A DNA stretch of 64,000 nt, taken from Intestinibacter sp964449895 (GTDB lineage: Bacteria > Bacillota > Clostridia > Peptostreptococcales > Peptostreptococcaceae). The stretch covers positions 372,001 through 436,000 of the forward strand of contig CAYVBY010000001.1 in assembly GCA_964449895.1 (NCBI GenBank), given 5' to 3'. The translations under genes and the position numbers were made by a program. Of this stretch, positions 24,951-34,622 are shown in pieces. Positions within the stretch are counted from its first letter, which is position 1. Each line of letters begins with the position of its first letter. A model generated the notes under the pieces. It saw only the letters and a program-made list of their open reading frames with translations. It had not been told where the DNA came from and did not search any database.

Positions 24951-25586
24951 CTATAAATCTAATAAATCTTCTATTTTTTCAATCTTATACTGATATTCAT
25001 CTGCATTTCCAAATCCATAGCTAGCAAATACAAATTCAAGCCCTGCATCCTTTGTAGCATTTGCATCTCCTTGAGTATCTCCTACATAAACTGGATTTTT
25101 TAAATCATTTCTCTCCACTATTAATTTTATATTGTCAGATTTAACTGTTTCAGCATTCTTTGGACATTCGTGATCTTCAAAATACTTATTTAAATTATAG
25201 TAATCTAAAAATGTCTCGATATAACCAGGTTGGCAATTACTTACTATAAATAATTTGTATTTTTTAGAAAGTTTATCAAGAGTGTCTTCTAAATTATCAA
25301 ATAATATTGCTCCATGCTTAGATAAATATCCTATTTCATTTTGACCACACTCATCTAAAATTTCTGTTCTTTTTTGTTTTGGTATTTCTGGAAATAATAT
25401 ATCTTCTATTTCATCTATAGTTTTTCCCATTAAATCATTTACTTCATCAAAAGTAATTGATTTTCTTTCATAATTGTAATTGCCCATTATTTCACTCCAT
25501 GCATTTGCTACTTCTTTTCTTGAATCCCATAGAGTTCCATCTAAATCAAATATTATACTATCTACATTATTAAATTTTTTTGTCAT
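24951..25586 (-). CDS. HAD-family hydrolase
   Basis: 211 residues. Motif I is FDLDGTLWDSRKE (residues 13-25), motif II IVSNCQPGY, and motif IV YVGDTQGDANATKDA. The motif III lysine is probably in KSDNIKL. It is a cytoplasmic phosphatase of the Gph/PgmB type with unknown substrate. GGAGA precedes the ATG. Single gene. Confidence 0.82.
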   Translation of the reverse strand: MTKKFNNVDSIIFDLDGTLWDSRKEVANAWSEIMGNYNYERKSITFDEVNDLMGKTIDEIEDILFPEIPKQKRTEILDECGQNEIGYLSKHGAILFDNLEDTLDKLSKKYKLFIVSNCQPGYIETFLDYYNLNKYFEDHECPKNAETVKSDNIKLIVERNDLKNPVYVGDTQGDANATKDAGLEFVFASYGFGNADEYQYKIEKIEDLLDL

Positions 25587-25703
25587 CTCAATTCTCCTAC
25601 TTTATTATTTTCTATAATAAACAACATACATTATCCTAATAATACCAATAAATAATATATCTATTCAAGCATAATTTAAAAGAAAAACGTTACCTAAATA
25701 AAC

Positions 25704-26147
25704 TTATTTCGTAAATTTTTCCATTATTAATTTTTTGAGATTTTCTTCAAAAATTATATTTTGAGATTTTTCTCGCTTTTTAGGTCCTTTTAATCTTTCG
25801 CCACTTAATCTCATTTTTTTAGAAATATATCTAGAATACAAAAGTTCATCTATATTTTCCTTTGTATAAATCATACCATTTTGATTTATTGCATATGAAT
25901 TTTTGCTAAGTACCAATGAGGCTAGTCCATAATCCTGTGTAATTACTATGTCGCCTTGATTTATATTATTTAAAATAGCAAAATCAACTGCATCAATTCC
26001 TTTAGATATAAATATCGTCTTAATATTTTCTTCATCAAAATAATGTGATGTATCACAAAATATTATAACTTCTAAATTAAATTTATTTGCTATTTTTATA
26101 CTTTCTTTTACTACTGGACATCCATCAGCATCTATCAAAATTCTCAT
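25704..26147 (-). CDS. YaiI/YqxD family (UPF0178, DUF188) PIN-like protein
   Basis: 147 residues, the family length. The N-terminal RILIDADGCPVVKESIKIA, the central VITQDYGLASLVL and the C-terminal RLKGPKKR are family hallmarks, with conserved acidic residues like those of PIN-type nucleases. Function is not established. GGAGG precedes the ATG. Confidence 0.9.
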   Translation of the reverse strand: MRILIDADGCPVVKESIKIANKFNLEVIIFCDTSHYFDEENIKTIFISKGIDAVDFAILNNINQGDIVITQDYGLASLVLSKNSYAINQNGMIYTKENIDELLYSRYISKKMRLSGERLKGPKKREKSQNIIFEENLKKLIMEKFTK

Positions 26148-26192
26148 CTAAATCCTCCTTAAATTTATTTCATATGTATTGTAACATAAAAA

Positions 26193-26231
26193 TAGAGGGG
26201 ATAACTCCACATTTGAAGTCATCCCCTCTAC
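26193..26231 (-). terminator. Terminator of the ABC exporter operon
   Basis: Stem AGAGGGGATGAC / GTTATCCCCTCT (one mismatch) then TATTTTTAT on the minus strand. Confidence 0.8.
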
Positions 26232-26238
26232 ATCTATC

Positions 26239-28098
26239 TTATATTGCTTGGTCTTCTTCGTCGTTTTCAAATTGAGAATTATATAAATTAGTATAGAATC
26301 CATTTTGAGCTAATAACTCTTCATGAGTTCCTTGTTCTATTATATCTCCTTCATTCAATACTAATATTAAATCAGAATTTTTTATTGTTGATAATCTATG
26401 TGCTATGACGAAACTTGTTCTACCCTTCATTAGATTATCCATAGCTTGTTGTATTAAAACTTCTGTTCTTGTATCGACAGAACTTGTAGCTTCATCTAGT
26501 ATTAATATTTCTGGGTCTGCAAGTATAGCACGAGCTATTGTAAGTAATTGCTTTTGACCTTGAGAAACGTTGCTTGCTTCTTCATTTAATACCATGTTGT
26601 AACCAGATGGTAAAGTTTTTATAAAGTGGTCTGCATGTGCTGCCTTAGCCGCTTCTTTAACTTGTTCATCTGTAGCATCTAGTTTTCCGTATTTTATATT
26701 ATCTTTTATGGTTCCACTAAATAACCATGTGTCTTGTAAAACCATACCAAAATGAGTTCTAAGTTCTTGTCTATTGTAGTCTTTTATGTTTTTACCATCT
26801 ACATATATTGCACCGCTATTTACATCGTAGAATCTCATAAGTAATTTAATTATAGTAGTTTTACCAGCTCCTGTTGGACCTACTATAGCTATTTTTTGCC
26901 CTGGTTTAACTTTAGCATTAAAATCTTTTATTATTACTTTATTTTCATCGTATCCAAATCTAACATGATCAAATACAACTTCACCATCATGTGTAGTAAC
27001 CTCAACTGAGTCATTTTCTGTTACTGGCTCTTCCTCTTCTTCTAAGAATTCAAATATTCTTTCAGCAGCTGCAGCAGTTGATTGTAATTGATTTGATATC
27101 TGTGCAATTTGATTTAATGGTTGATTAAATTGTCTTACATATTGGATAAATGATTGTATGTCACCAACTTCGATAGAGTTTTTAGTTACTAAAAAGCCTC
27201 CTAATATTGATATTAAAACATATCCTAAGTTACCAATAAAATTCATTAAAGGGTGCATTAAACCTGATAAGAATTGTGACTTCCAAGCTGATTGATATAG
27301 TTTTTCATTAGTTCTATCAAAATTTTCAATAGCTTCTTCTTGACCATTGAAAGCTTGAACAACTAGATGACCACCATATAATTCTTCAACTTGACCATTT
27401 ACATTTCCTAAAAATTCTTGTTGTTGTACGAAGAATTTTTGGGATCTTTTTATTATCATTGATACTACAAATAGTCCCATTGGTATTACAACAAGTGATG
27501 CAACTGTCATCAATCCACTTATAGAAAGCATCATTACAAATACACCAACTAAAGTCGTTACTGCTGTAATTATTTGAGTTAAACTTTGGTTTAAACTTTG
27601 TGCTAATGTGTCTATATCATTTGTAAATCTAGATAATATTTCACCATTAGTAGTTTTATCAAAATAACTCATTGGCAATCTATTTATCTTTTTAGAAAGT
27701 TCATCTCTTAAATTATAAGCTAGTTTTTGAGATATCCCACTCATTATAAAACCTTGTATAAAAGATAATATTGCACTTACCACATATAGAGCTACTAAAG
27801 TTAATAGTATTATTTTTATTTTATTGAAATCTATTCCATCTCCACCAGAGATTTTTCCAACTAATCCATTAAATATTTCTGTTGTCGCTTTTCCTAAAAC
27901 TTTAGGACCCATTACTGAGAATACAACGCTACCTACAGCAAATATAAAAACTGCTATTATAGCATAAATATATTTACCTAAATAAGACATTAATTTTTTC
28001 ATAGTACCTTTAAAGTCTTTTGCCTTTTCACCAGGCATCATTCTTCGACCACGCCCCATGGGTCCTCTTCTAGGTCCTCTCATATTATCATTACTCAT
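26239..28098 (-). CDS. ABC exporter half-transporter (canonical ATPase subunit)
   Basis: 619 residues: basic N-terminal tail (MRGPRRGPMGRGRRM), six membrane helices (about 35-340), ATPase domain (about 370-605). Walker A GPTGAGKTT, signature NVSQGQKQLL, Walker B with the catalytic Glu (ILILDEATSSVD) and switch His (IAHRL) are intact. It pairs with the upstream gene, with which it overlaps by 8 nt, to form a heterodimeric multidrug/lipid-type exporter. The substrate is unknown. Confidence 0.9.
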   Translation of the reverse strand: MSNDNMRGPRRGPMGRGRRMMPGEKAKDFKGTMKKLMSYLGKYIYAIIAVFIFAVGSVVFSVMGPKVLGKATTEIFNGLVGKISGGDGIDFNKIKIILLTLVALYVVSAILSFIQGFIMSGISQKLAYNLRDELSKKINRLPMSYFDKTTNGEILSRFTNDIDTLAQSLNQSLTQIITAVTTLVGVFVMMLSISGLMTVASLVVIPMGLFVVSMIIKRSQKFFVQQQEFLGNVNGQVEELYGGHLVVQAFNGQEEAIENFDRTNEKLYQSAWKSQFLSGLMHPLMNFIGNLGYVLISILGGFLVTKNSIEVGDIQSFIQYVRQFNQPLNQIAQISNQLQSTAAAAERIFEFLEEEEEPVTENDSVEVTTHDGEVVFDHVRFGYDENKVIIKDFNAKVKPGQKIAIVGPTGAGKTTIIKLLMRFYDVNSGAIYVDGKNIKDYNRQELRTHFGMVLQDTWLFSGTIKDNIKYGKLDATDEQVKEAAKAAHADHFIKTLPSGYNMVLNEEASNVSQGQKQLLTIARAILADPEILILDEATSSVDTRTEVLIQQAMDNLMKGRTSFVIAHRLSTIKNSDLILVLNEGDIIEQGTHEELLAQNGFYTNLYNSQFENDEEDQAI

Positions 28099-30400
28099 TT
28101 TCTAGTTCCTCCTTTGAAAGTTGTGATAAAGCAATTTCTTTATATACTTCACAATTTTTTAGAAGTTGTTTATGATTTCCTATCCCAACAACCTTACCTT
28201 CATCAAGAACTACTATTTGCTCAGCATGAAGTATAGTACTTATTCTTTGAGCCACTATTAAAACAGTTGCATCTCCTGTTTCTTCTTTTAATGCTTTACG
28301 AAGTTTTGCATCTGTTTTAAAGTCAAGTGCAGAGAAACTATCATCAAATATATATATTTCTGGGTCTTTAGCAATTGCTCTTGCAATAGATAATCTTTGT
28401 TTTTGACCTCCAGATACATTTGATCCACCTTGTGCTATTGGTGTTTCATATCTATCTGGTTTAGAGTCTATAAACTCTGTAGCTTGAGATATTCTTGCTG
28501 CAGTTTCAACTACATCCTCACTTGCAGTTTTATTTCCGTATTTTATGTTAGAATCTATTGTTCCGCTAAATAATACACCCTTTTGAGGAACATATCCTAT
28601 TCTTTCTCTTAAATCATGTATTGAAGCATTTTTTATATTAACTCCATCAACTTTAATTTCACCTTCTGTTACATCATAAAATCTAGGTATTAAATTTATT
28701 AAAGTTGACTTACCACTTCCTGTACTTCCTATAAACGCAGTAGTTTGACCTGGTTTTGCAGTAAACGAAATATCATGAAGGATTTTTTCATCAGCATCAG
28801 GATATTGGAATGATACATTTTTAAACTCTACTAAACCTTTTTTATTTTCATCAAATTTTTCAACATTTTCAACTTCTTTTATTGAAATATCAGTTGTTAA
28901 AACTTCGTCTATACGATTTGCAGATACTGCAGCTCTAGGTAGCATAACTGAAATCATTGATATCATTAAAAATGACATTACTATTTGCATAGTATATTGA
29001 ATAAATGCCATCATATCTCCAACTTGCATATTTCCTAAATCTACGTTTTTAGCTCCAACCCAAACTATTAATACTGAAATTAAGTTCATTACAAGCATCA
29101 TAGCTGGCATCATACATGACATCATTCTATTTACAAACATATTTACTTTTGTTAAGTCTTTGTTTGCTGCATCAAATCTATTTTCTTCAAATTTTTCGTT
29201 ACTAAAAGCACGAATAACTCCAAGACCTGTAAGTATTTCTCTTGTTACCAAGTTTAATCTATCTACTAAATTTTGTAGTATTTTAAATTTAGGCATTACA
29301 ACAGTAAACAGTATTAAAACTATCCCAAATACACATATTACTCCAAGAGCTATAATCCAACTCATTGAAACATTTGTATCTAAAGCTTTTATAATACCTG
29401 CAATAGCCATAAATGGAGCAAAAAATACCATTCTCAGCATCATAACAGTCATTTGTTGTATTTGTTGTACGTCATTTGTACTACGAGTTATTAATGATGC
29501 AGTTGAAAATTCACTAATTTCTTTTTTAGAGAAATTCATTACTTTTTTAAATATCATACCACGTAAATCTTTACCTAATGTTGCAGCAACTCTAGATGCT
29601 AAGAATCCAACACATATAGCACATATAACACTTATTATTGTTATACCTATCATTTTTAGACCTGTTATAAATATATAATTCATTTGAAGGCTATCTGTAT
29701 CCACACCTATTGATGAATATTCTGCTTTTACAAAAGATATTGCCGCTTGATCTATCATTGTCTCTGGAAGATTAACAAATTGTTCATCTAATTCAGATAA
29801 CATTTTGTCTTTAGATGTATTTGGTATTGAATTTAAATATGCAAATACATCTAAATTACCATCTTTATCTATAAATTTAGACATATCATTCATATTTATT
29901 TCAGATGTATTTCCCTGTTGTATTTGCTGATTTTGCATCATTTGAGGCATCATACTGTTCTTAAACTCTGTATTATCTGAAGTATTTTCTATGTTATAAA
30001 CTATAAGCATAGGTTTTGCCAATATCTCATTAAGATTGTCTAATTTTTCTTTATCTTTTGTATTTAATACATATAAAGCTTCATCTTCTATAGCTGGATA
30101 TTTTTCTTTATAACTCTCAAATTTATCAGATGTTAAATTATCCTTATCGATTAATTTATAGTTTTTTAAAACCGTATCCTTATCATTATTATTCATGAAA
30201 GTAATTAATTTATTCATTTCACTTTCTCTAATAACATCTATAACAGCATTTTCTATACCAGATTGTTGTATACCTATATTTACTATATTTGATGTATAGC
30301 TAGGTAGTGACAATTCTGTAATAGCTTGCAATGCCAACAATATTAAAATTGTAAAAATAGCTATTCCTGATTTTTTTAAATATTTAAGTAATTTTGTCAT
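28091..30400 (-). CDS. ABC exporter half-transporter (degenerate ATPase subunit, large outer loop)
   Basis: 769 residues. TM1 (about 10-32) is followed by an extra region of about 200 residues before TM2 (about 245-272). The insert contains a Met/Gln/Asn-rich segment (MMPQMMQNQQIQQG) and would lie outside the membrane. The ATPase has Walker A GSTGSGKST and signature VSGGQKQRL, but the residue after Walker B is Asp (IFDDSFSALD) and the switch position is Gln (VAQRI). This is the usual non-catalytic site of heterodimeric exporters. First gene of the operon; AAAGGA precedes the ATG. Confidence 0.88.
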   Translation of the reverse strand: MTKLLKYLKKSGIAIFTILILLALQAITELSLPSYTSNIVNIGIQQSGIENAVIDVIRESEMNKLITFMNNNDKDTVLKNYKLIDKDNLTSDKFESYKEKYPAIEDEALYVLNTKDKEKLDNLNEILAKPMLIVYNIENTSDNTEFKNSMMPQMMQNQQIQQGNTSEINMNDMSKFIDKDGNLDVFAYLNSIPNTSKDKMLSELDEQFVNLPETMIDQAAISFVKAEYSSIGVDTDSLQMNYIFITGLKMIGITIISVICAICVGFLASRVAATLGKDLRGMIFKKVMNFSKKEISEFSTASLITRSTNDVQQIQQMTVMMLRMVFFAPFMAIAGIIKALDTNVSMSWIIALGVICVFGIVLILFTVVMPKFKILQNLVDRLNLVTREILTGLGVIRAFSNEKFEENRFDAANKDLTKVNMFVNRMMSCMMPAMMLVMNLISVLIVWVGAKNVDLGNMQVGDMMAFIQYTMQIVMSFLMISMISVMLPRAAVSANRIDEVLTTDISIKEVENVEKFDENKKGLVEFKNVSFQYPDADEKILHDISFTAKPGQTTAFIGSTGSGKSTLINLIPRFYDVTEGEIKVDGVNIKNASIHDLRERIGYVPQKGVLFSGTIDSNIKYGNKTASEDVVETAARISQATEFIDSKPDRYETPIAQGGSNVSGGQKQRLSIARAIAKDPEIYIFDDSFSALDFKTDAKLRKALKEETGDATVLIVAQRISTILHAEQIVVLDEGKVVGIGNHKQLLKNCEVYKEIALSQLSKEELENE

Positions 30401-30779
30401 AACATATCCTTTCTTAATAAATAATTTTCAATAGTCTCATTTTATTATATTAATATGTCCTGTATATTAATTTTTTTTCACTTCTTTTTATTTTTATTTG
30501 CAAAATTAATTATTTTTTATTTAAATCATTTCTTTAAATAACTATTTTTTATATATATTTTTTTGTTTCTTAATCACCACTATTTTGTATGATATTTTTT
30601 TATCAATATTTATAATGTCACATAGATATTTATAACTATTTTTTAATGTTAATTAAGTTTTTTATTCTCATATATATGTCTATATCGTTAAATAATAAAC
30701 TTATGTGCAAAAAATTCGTTTTCAAGTTATAATTAAATATGTAGACATGTAATAATTTTTATTATTAGGGGGTATATTT
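30401..30779. other. A+T-rich divergent intergenic region
   Basis: 379 bp between the ABC exporter operon (minus) and the gene at 30780 (plus). A TATAAT box at 30728-30733 fits the plus-strand gene, with a poor -35 (GTGCAA, 17-nt spacer). I see no gene, repeat copy or strong hairpin in it. Confidence 0.5.
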
Positions 30780-31508
30780 ATGAGTGGCATGAAGTTTGAA
30801 TGTTTTTATTATCCAGTTATTAACGAAGAAGGACATGTAGTAAGAACAATTAGAAATGTTAAATTATTTAACTATGGTGACGAAGTACCTACAAAAACTT
30901 TATATTATAATTATGGAAAAAATTTTGCTATTTACCAAGGTTCAAAAATAATAGCTGTTGAAGATGGTATTCTAAAAAAAGAACTTACAAAGGATGAGTT
31001 AAAGTTCCCATTAAAATTAGTTTTTGATAAAGGAACTCAATTAACAATATTCAATAAAGATGAATTATCTTCTGTAAGATTATTATTAGCAGGAGAACAT
31101 GAAGTAGAAAAAGAATTAGGTGCTTTATTCTTCTTATCTAGAGTTTACAACAGAAAAATAAAAACTATACAATACAGAGTTATGGAAGAATTAACTAACA
31201 GTACTAGAGATACTCAATATCTAAACAATACAATAGAAGAAGAAACTAAAGATTTAATAAAAGAATTACAAATAGTTGAAAAAAATTTCAGAGATTTAGT
31301 TATAAAATATCCTGACATAAAAGAAAAATACTTAAGCTATATGAATTTTGGAAACAAAGAAGATATGTTTGATTTATCTATAAATAAATACTGTGTAGAA
31401 GGTTCTGAGCAATATGAATACTACAAAGTAGAAAGTATGGTATTAAAAGCTAAACCTATTTATCCTAAATTCAAATTAGACCACTTTATGAGTTCTATGA
31501 ACTATTAA
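30780..31508 (+). CDS. Uncharacterised cytosolic protein
   Basis: 242 residues, no family recognised. There is no signal peptide or membrane segment. The first half looks beta-rich (FECFYYPVINEEGHVVRTIR; FAIYQGSKIIAVEDGIL); the second is helical and acidic (TIEEETKDLIKELQIVEKNF). Aromatic residues are abundant. AGGGGG lies 8 nt before the ATG, a TATAAT box is upstream and a strong terminator follows, so it is a real monocistronic gene. Codon use matches its neighbours. Confidence 0.8.
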   Translation: MSGMKFECFYYPVINEEGHVVRTIRNVKLFNYGDEVPTKTLYYNYGKNFAIYQGSKIIAVEDGILKKELTKDELKFPLKLVFDKGTQLTIFNKDELSSVRLLLAGEHEVEKELGALFFLSRVYNRKIKTIQYRVMEELTNSTRDTQYLNNTIEEETKDLIKELQIVEKNFRDLVIKYPDIKEKYLSYMNFGNKEDMFDLSINKYCVEGSEQYEYYKVESMVLKAKPIYPKFKLDHFMSSMNY

Positions 31509-31547
31509 TAAATATTATCATAGATATATTATATAGCTAATTAGAAA

Positions 31548-31593
31548 ACAAAATGCATCTTTACGATTGATAAATATCGCAAAGATGCATTTT
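31548..31593 (+). terminator. Terminator of the 30780 gene
   Basis: Stem AAAATGCATCTTT / AAAGATGCATTTT followed by TTTAATTTACT on the plus strand. Confidence 0.8.
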
Positions 31594-31626
31594 TTAATTT
31601 ACTAAATTATTATTTACTATGTATAA

Positions 31627-31668
31627 AAAAAGCTTTCTTAGTATTTATTAAACTAAGAAAGCTTTTCT
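31627..31668 (-). terminator. Terminator of the threonine dehydratase gene
   Basis: Stem AAAAGCTTTCTTAGT / ACTAAGAAAGCTTTT with A/T flanks. Confidence 0.85.
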
Positions 31669-31693
31669 AATCAAATTAATTTGTATGTAAATC

Positions 31694-32911
31694 TTATAAA
31701 TCTTCTATTTCAAATCCTGCAGCTATCATATCAGCTTTTAATTGAGCTATATGATCATGATCAAATGTTTCAAGTATAAAATCTGCAGATTGTTTTCCTA
31801 TTGATGCACCAGAAGATAAGTTAGTTTGGTTAGCATTAAGTATATTAGCATTTGATTTACTTATTATGTTTATTAATTCTAAGAATCCACCTGGTTTATC
31901 AGTCATAGTAGCACTGAATGTATAACGTCTACCTTCAGCAGCAAGAGCAACACCTATAACTCTGTATAAAGTATTTACATCTACATTACCACCAGATATT
32001 ACGCATACTACATTTTCATCTTTTTGTGGAACATATTTTCCTGATATTAATGCAGCTGTAGTAACTGCTCCTGAACCTTCAGCAACAACTTTTTGATGTT
32101 CCATTAAGAATAATATACCTCTTGCTATTTCTTCTTCAGTTACAGTTATTATATCATCAACTAATTCGTCGATTATTTCGAAAGTAAGATTTCCTGGAGT
32201 TTTTACTGCTATACCATCAGCTATAGTAGCTGCGTTAAATGCAGTAGTTACTTTACCATTGTCTTTTGAAACTTTCATTGATGGTATGTTAGCAGTTTGA
32301 ACACCGATTACTTTTATGTTAGGATTTAATCCTTTAGCAGCAGCAGCTATACCTGCTATTATTCCCCCACCACCAATTGGGCATAATATAGTATCAACAT
32401 TTCCATTTAATTGTTCAAATATTTCAAGACCTATTGTTCCTTGTCCAGCTATTACATATTCATCATCAAATGGATGTAAGAAAGTAGCTCCTGTTTCTTT
32501 TTGTACTTCAACAGCTTTTGCATAAGCATCATCATAAACAGCTCCGTTTAATACAACTTCTGCACCGTATCCTTTAGTAGCAGATATTTTAGCAAGTGGT
32601 GCTGTTTCTGGCATAGCTATAGTAGCTTTTATTCCAGTCATTTGTGCACCTAAAGCAACACCTTGTGCATGGTTTCCTGCACTTGCTGCTATTACACCAT
32701 TAGCTTTTTCTTCATCAGTTAAACTTGCTATTTTGTTGCAAGCTCCTCTTACTTTGAATGAACCTGTTTTTTGAAGATTTTCACATTTATAATAAACATT
32801 TGCACCAAATTTTTCGCTTAATTTTTTACTTTCTTGTAATGGTGTTTTCTTAACTATTGGTTCTAATACTACTTGAGCTTTTTTTACGTCTTCAAGACTT
32901 ACTTTTAACAT
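31694..32911 (-). CDS. Threonine ammonia-lyase (PLP-dependent) with C-terminal ACT domain
   Basis: 405 residues. It deaminates threonine to 2-oxobutyrate. The PLP lysine is in GSFKVRGACNK (about residue 54), the phosphate loop in PIGGGGIIAG. The C-terminal 75 residues (RRYTFSATMTDKPGGFLELI) form one ACT domain. This is the shorter IlvA/TdcB form of Firmicutes; no ilv or tdc genes are adjacent, so anabolic or catabolic use cannot be decided. GGTG precedes the ATG at 32911 by 6 nt; the GTG at 32920 is part of that site. Confidence 0.9.
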   Translation of the reverse strand: MLKVSLEDVKKAQVVLEPIVKKTPLQESKKLSEKFGANVYYKCENLQKTGSFKVRGACNKIASLTDEEKANGVIAASAGNHAQGVALGAQMTGIKATIAMPETAPLAKISATKGYGAEVVLNGAVYDDAYAKAVEVQKETGATFLHPFDDEYVIAGQGTIGLEIFEQLNGNVDTILCPIGGGGIIAGIAAAAKGLNPNIKVIGVQTANIPSMKVSKDNGKVTTAFNAATIADGIAVKTPGNLTFEIIDELVDDIITVTEEEIARGILFLMEHQKVVAEGSGAVTTAALISGKYVPQKDENVVCVISGGNVDVNTLYRVIGVALAAEGRRYTFSATMTDKPGGFLELINIISKSNANILNANQTNLSSGASIGKQSADFILETFDHDHIAQLKADMIAAGFEIEDL

Positions 32912-33100
32912 TTTATACACCGTCTTTCTTAAACTATTTTTATTTTTTTATATAGGAATACTTTTTCCTATTAGAGAGAAACAAATTTTTAACAAAGTTC
33001 ATTTCCAATATATAGTATATAATATTTTTTTGAATCTGTAACTACAAATTTTTCCATTTTTAAAAATAAGTTAATTCAGATTTTTTTTTATTTTCTATAA

Positions 33101-33152
33101 AACGCATAAAAAAATGCTTTTTTTTTATTTTGGCATTTTTTATGCATTTTTA
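33101..33152 (-). terminator. Terminator of the CorC-like gene
   Basis: Minus-strand stem ATGCATAAAAAATGC / GCATTTTTTTATGCG with a bulge, ending in T-rich sequence. Confidence 0.65.
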
Positions 33153-33154
33153 AT

Positions 33155-34426
33155 TTAATTATTTTCTTCTACTTCTAATACTACCTGCTTTAATTTTTCT
33201 ATTTTTACACTTACTACTCTAAACTTATCTAATTCTACTACCTCAAATCTATATCCTTCAAAATCTACACTTTGATTTACCTCTATATCCATTCCTAACA
33301 TAAAAAACATCCATCCACCTATACTGTCAAATCCGTCTTTTTCTATGTCTATATTTAAAATTTTATTTATGTCTGTAATAGTAGTAGTTCCTTGGACTAT
33401 ATATGAATTATTATCTATTTTTTTTATGTCTAATACTTCATTTTCATCAAATTCATCTTGAATTTCACCTACAATTTCTTCTAGAATATCTTCTACTGTA
33501 ACTATACCAGAAGTTCCTCCATATTCATCTACAACTACAGCCATCTGAACTCTATTTTTTCTAAGCTTTTCTAATACTCTACTTGTAAGATCATTTTCTG
33601 TTACATAAGTAATTTTTCTAAGTATTTTACTTATATCAACCTTATTCTCAAATAATTTTTGGTTATATAAATCTCTTATATGTATAAATCCAAGTAAGTC
33701 ATCTTTGCTTTTCCCACATATTGGATATCTAGTATATCCTTCCTCTTGTATTAAATTAAATATATACTCCTCACTATCATCTAAATCTATACAAACCATA
33801 TCTGTTCTTGGAACTAAAATTTCTCTTACTGTTTTTTCCTCAAAACTAAATATATTACTTATTATTTCATCTTTATTTGTATCTTCTAATATTTTATTTT
33901 CTTTATAAATATTTTCTACTTTTAAATCATCTTTGTGTCTACCTACTATAAATCCACTTAATTTATCCACAATAAAATATAGCGGTCTAAAAAAAATATT
34001 CATAAAGTTTAAAAGACTCGAATTTCTAAATAATATTTTTTTAGAATTTTTTAATGCTAAATTTCTTGGAATAAAAAATCCAATTGCTAATTCTACAATA
34101 GAAATTACTACAATAATAGCTATAGCTATTATTTTTTTTGTTATATAATTATCAAAATTAAGTTCAATTAAAATAATTCCAAATAAATCATTTAAAATAA
34201 TACCTAAAACTAAAGTAGAAATAATTATTCCAAGTTGACATACCCCCAAAAATTCTTTTGACTTTTCTTTTATTTTTTGGCATCTTTTTGCAACTGTATT
34301 ATTTTCTTTTGCAAGTTTCTTCAATTCTTTTTCATCTACTTTAATTAGAGAATATCTACATTGTATAAAAAATCCATTTATTATCGTTAAAATTGCTATT
34401 ATAATTACCAAAACTGATATCGGCAT
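33155..34426 (-). CDS. CNNM/CorC-type membrane protein with CBS domains (hemolysin family)
   Basis: 423 residues: N-terminal DUF21 transmembrane region (about 1-165), two CBS domains (about 190-320; REILVPRTDMVCI, MAVVVDEYGGTSGIVTVEDI) and a C-terminal CorC_HlyC domain (about 340-415). Proteins of this build take part in Mg2+/Co2+ export or resistance. GGAGG is upstream of the ATG, with 10 nt spacing. Single gene. Confidence 0.9.
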   Translation of the reverse strand: MPISVLVIIIAILTIINGFFIQCRYSLIKVDEKELKKLAKENNTVAKRCQKIKEKSKEFLGVCQLGIIISTLVLGIILNDLFGIILIELNFDNYITKKIIAIAIIVVISIVELAIGFFIPRNLALKNSKKILFRNSSLLNFMNIFFRPLYFIVDKLSGFIVGRHKDDLKVENIYKENKILEDTNKDEIISNIFSFEEKTVREILVPRTDMVCIDLDDSEEYIFNLIQEEGYTRYPICGKSKDDLLGFIHIRDLYNQKLFENKVDISKILRKITYVTENDLTSRVLEKLRKNRVQMAVVVDEYGGTSGIVTVEDILEEIVGEIQDEFDENEVLDIKKIDNNSYIVQGTTTITDINKILNIDIEKDGFDSIGGWMFFMLGMDIEVNQSVDFEGYRFEVVELDKFRVVSVKIEKLKQVVLEVEENN

Positions 34427-34558
34427 AATTTAACTAAATTCCTCCTCTAATTATAAACTATCTGTTTATTTTAAAAATCTTTCAACCTATTATTATTATA
34501 GCATATACCTAAGATGCTGCTTACATATTATGTCAAATTATTTTAAAATCATAAAAAA

Positions 34559-34590
34559 TAACACTATCTAAAAATTAGATAGTGTTATTA
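34559..34590 (-). terminator. Terminator of the NuoEF-like operon
   Basis: 12-bp stem ATAACACTATCT / AGATAGTGTTAT with a 7-nt loop after the last gene of the operon. Confidence 0.88.
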
Positions 34591-34622
34591 TATTTATCAA
34601 TTAATATATGTCATTAAAGAAC

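Noticed and set aside
31694..32911. Amino acid attenuator or T-box upstream of the threonine dehydratase
   Set aside because: The 230-bp upstream region shows no leader ORF rich in one residue, no T-box and no terminator before the gene in the right orientation.
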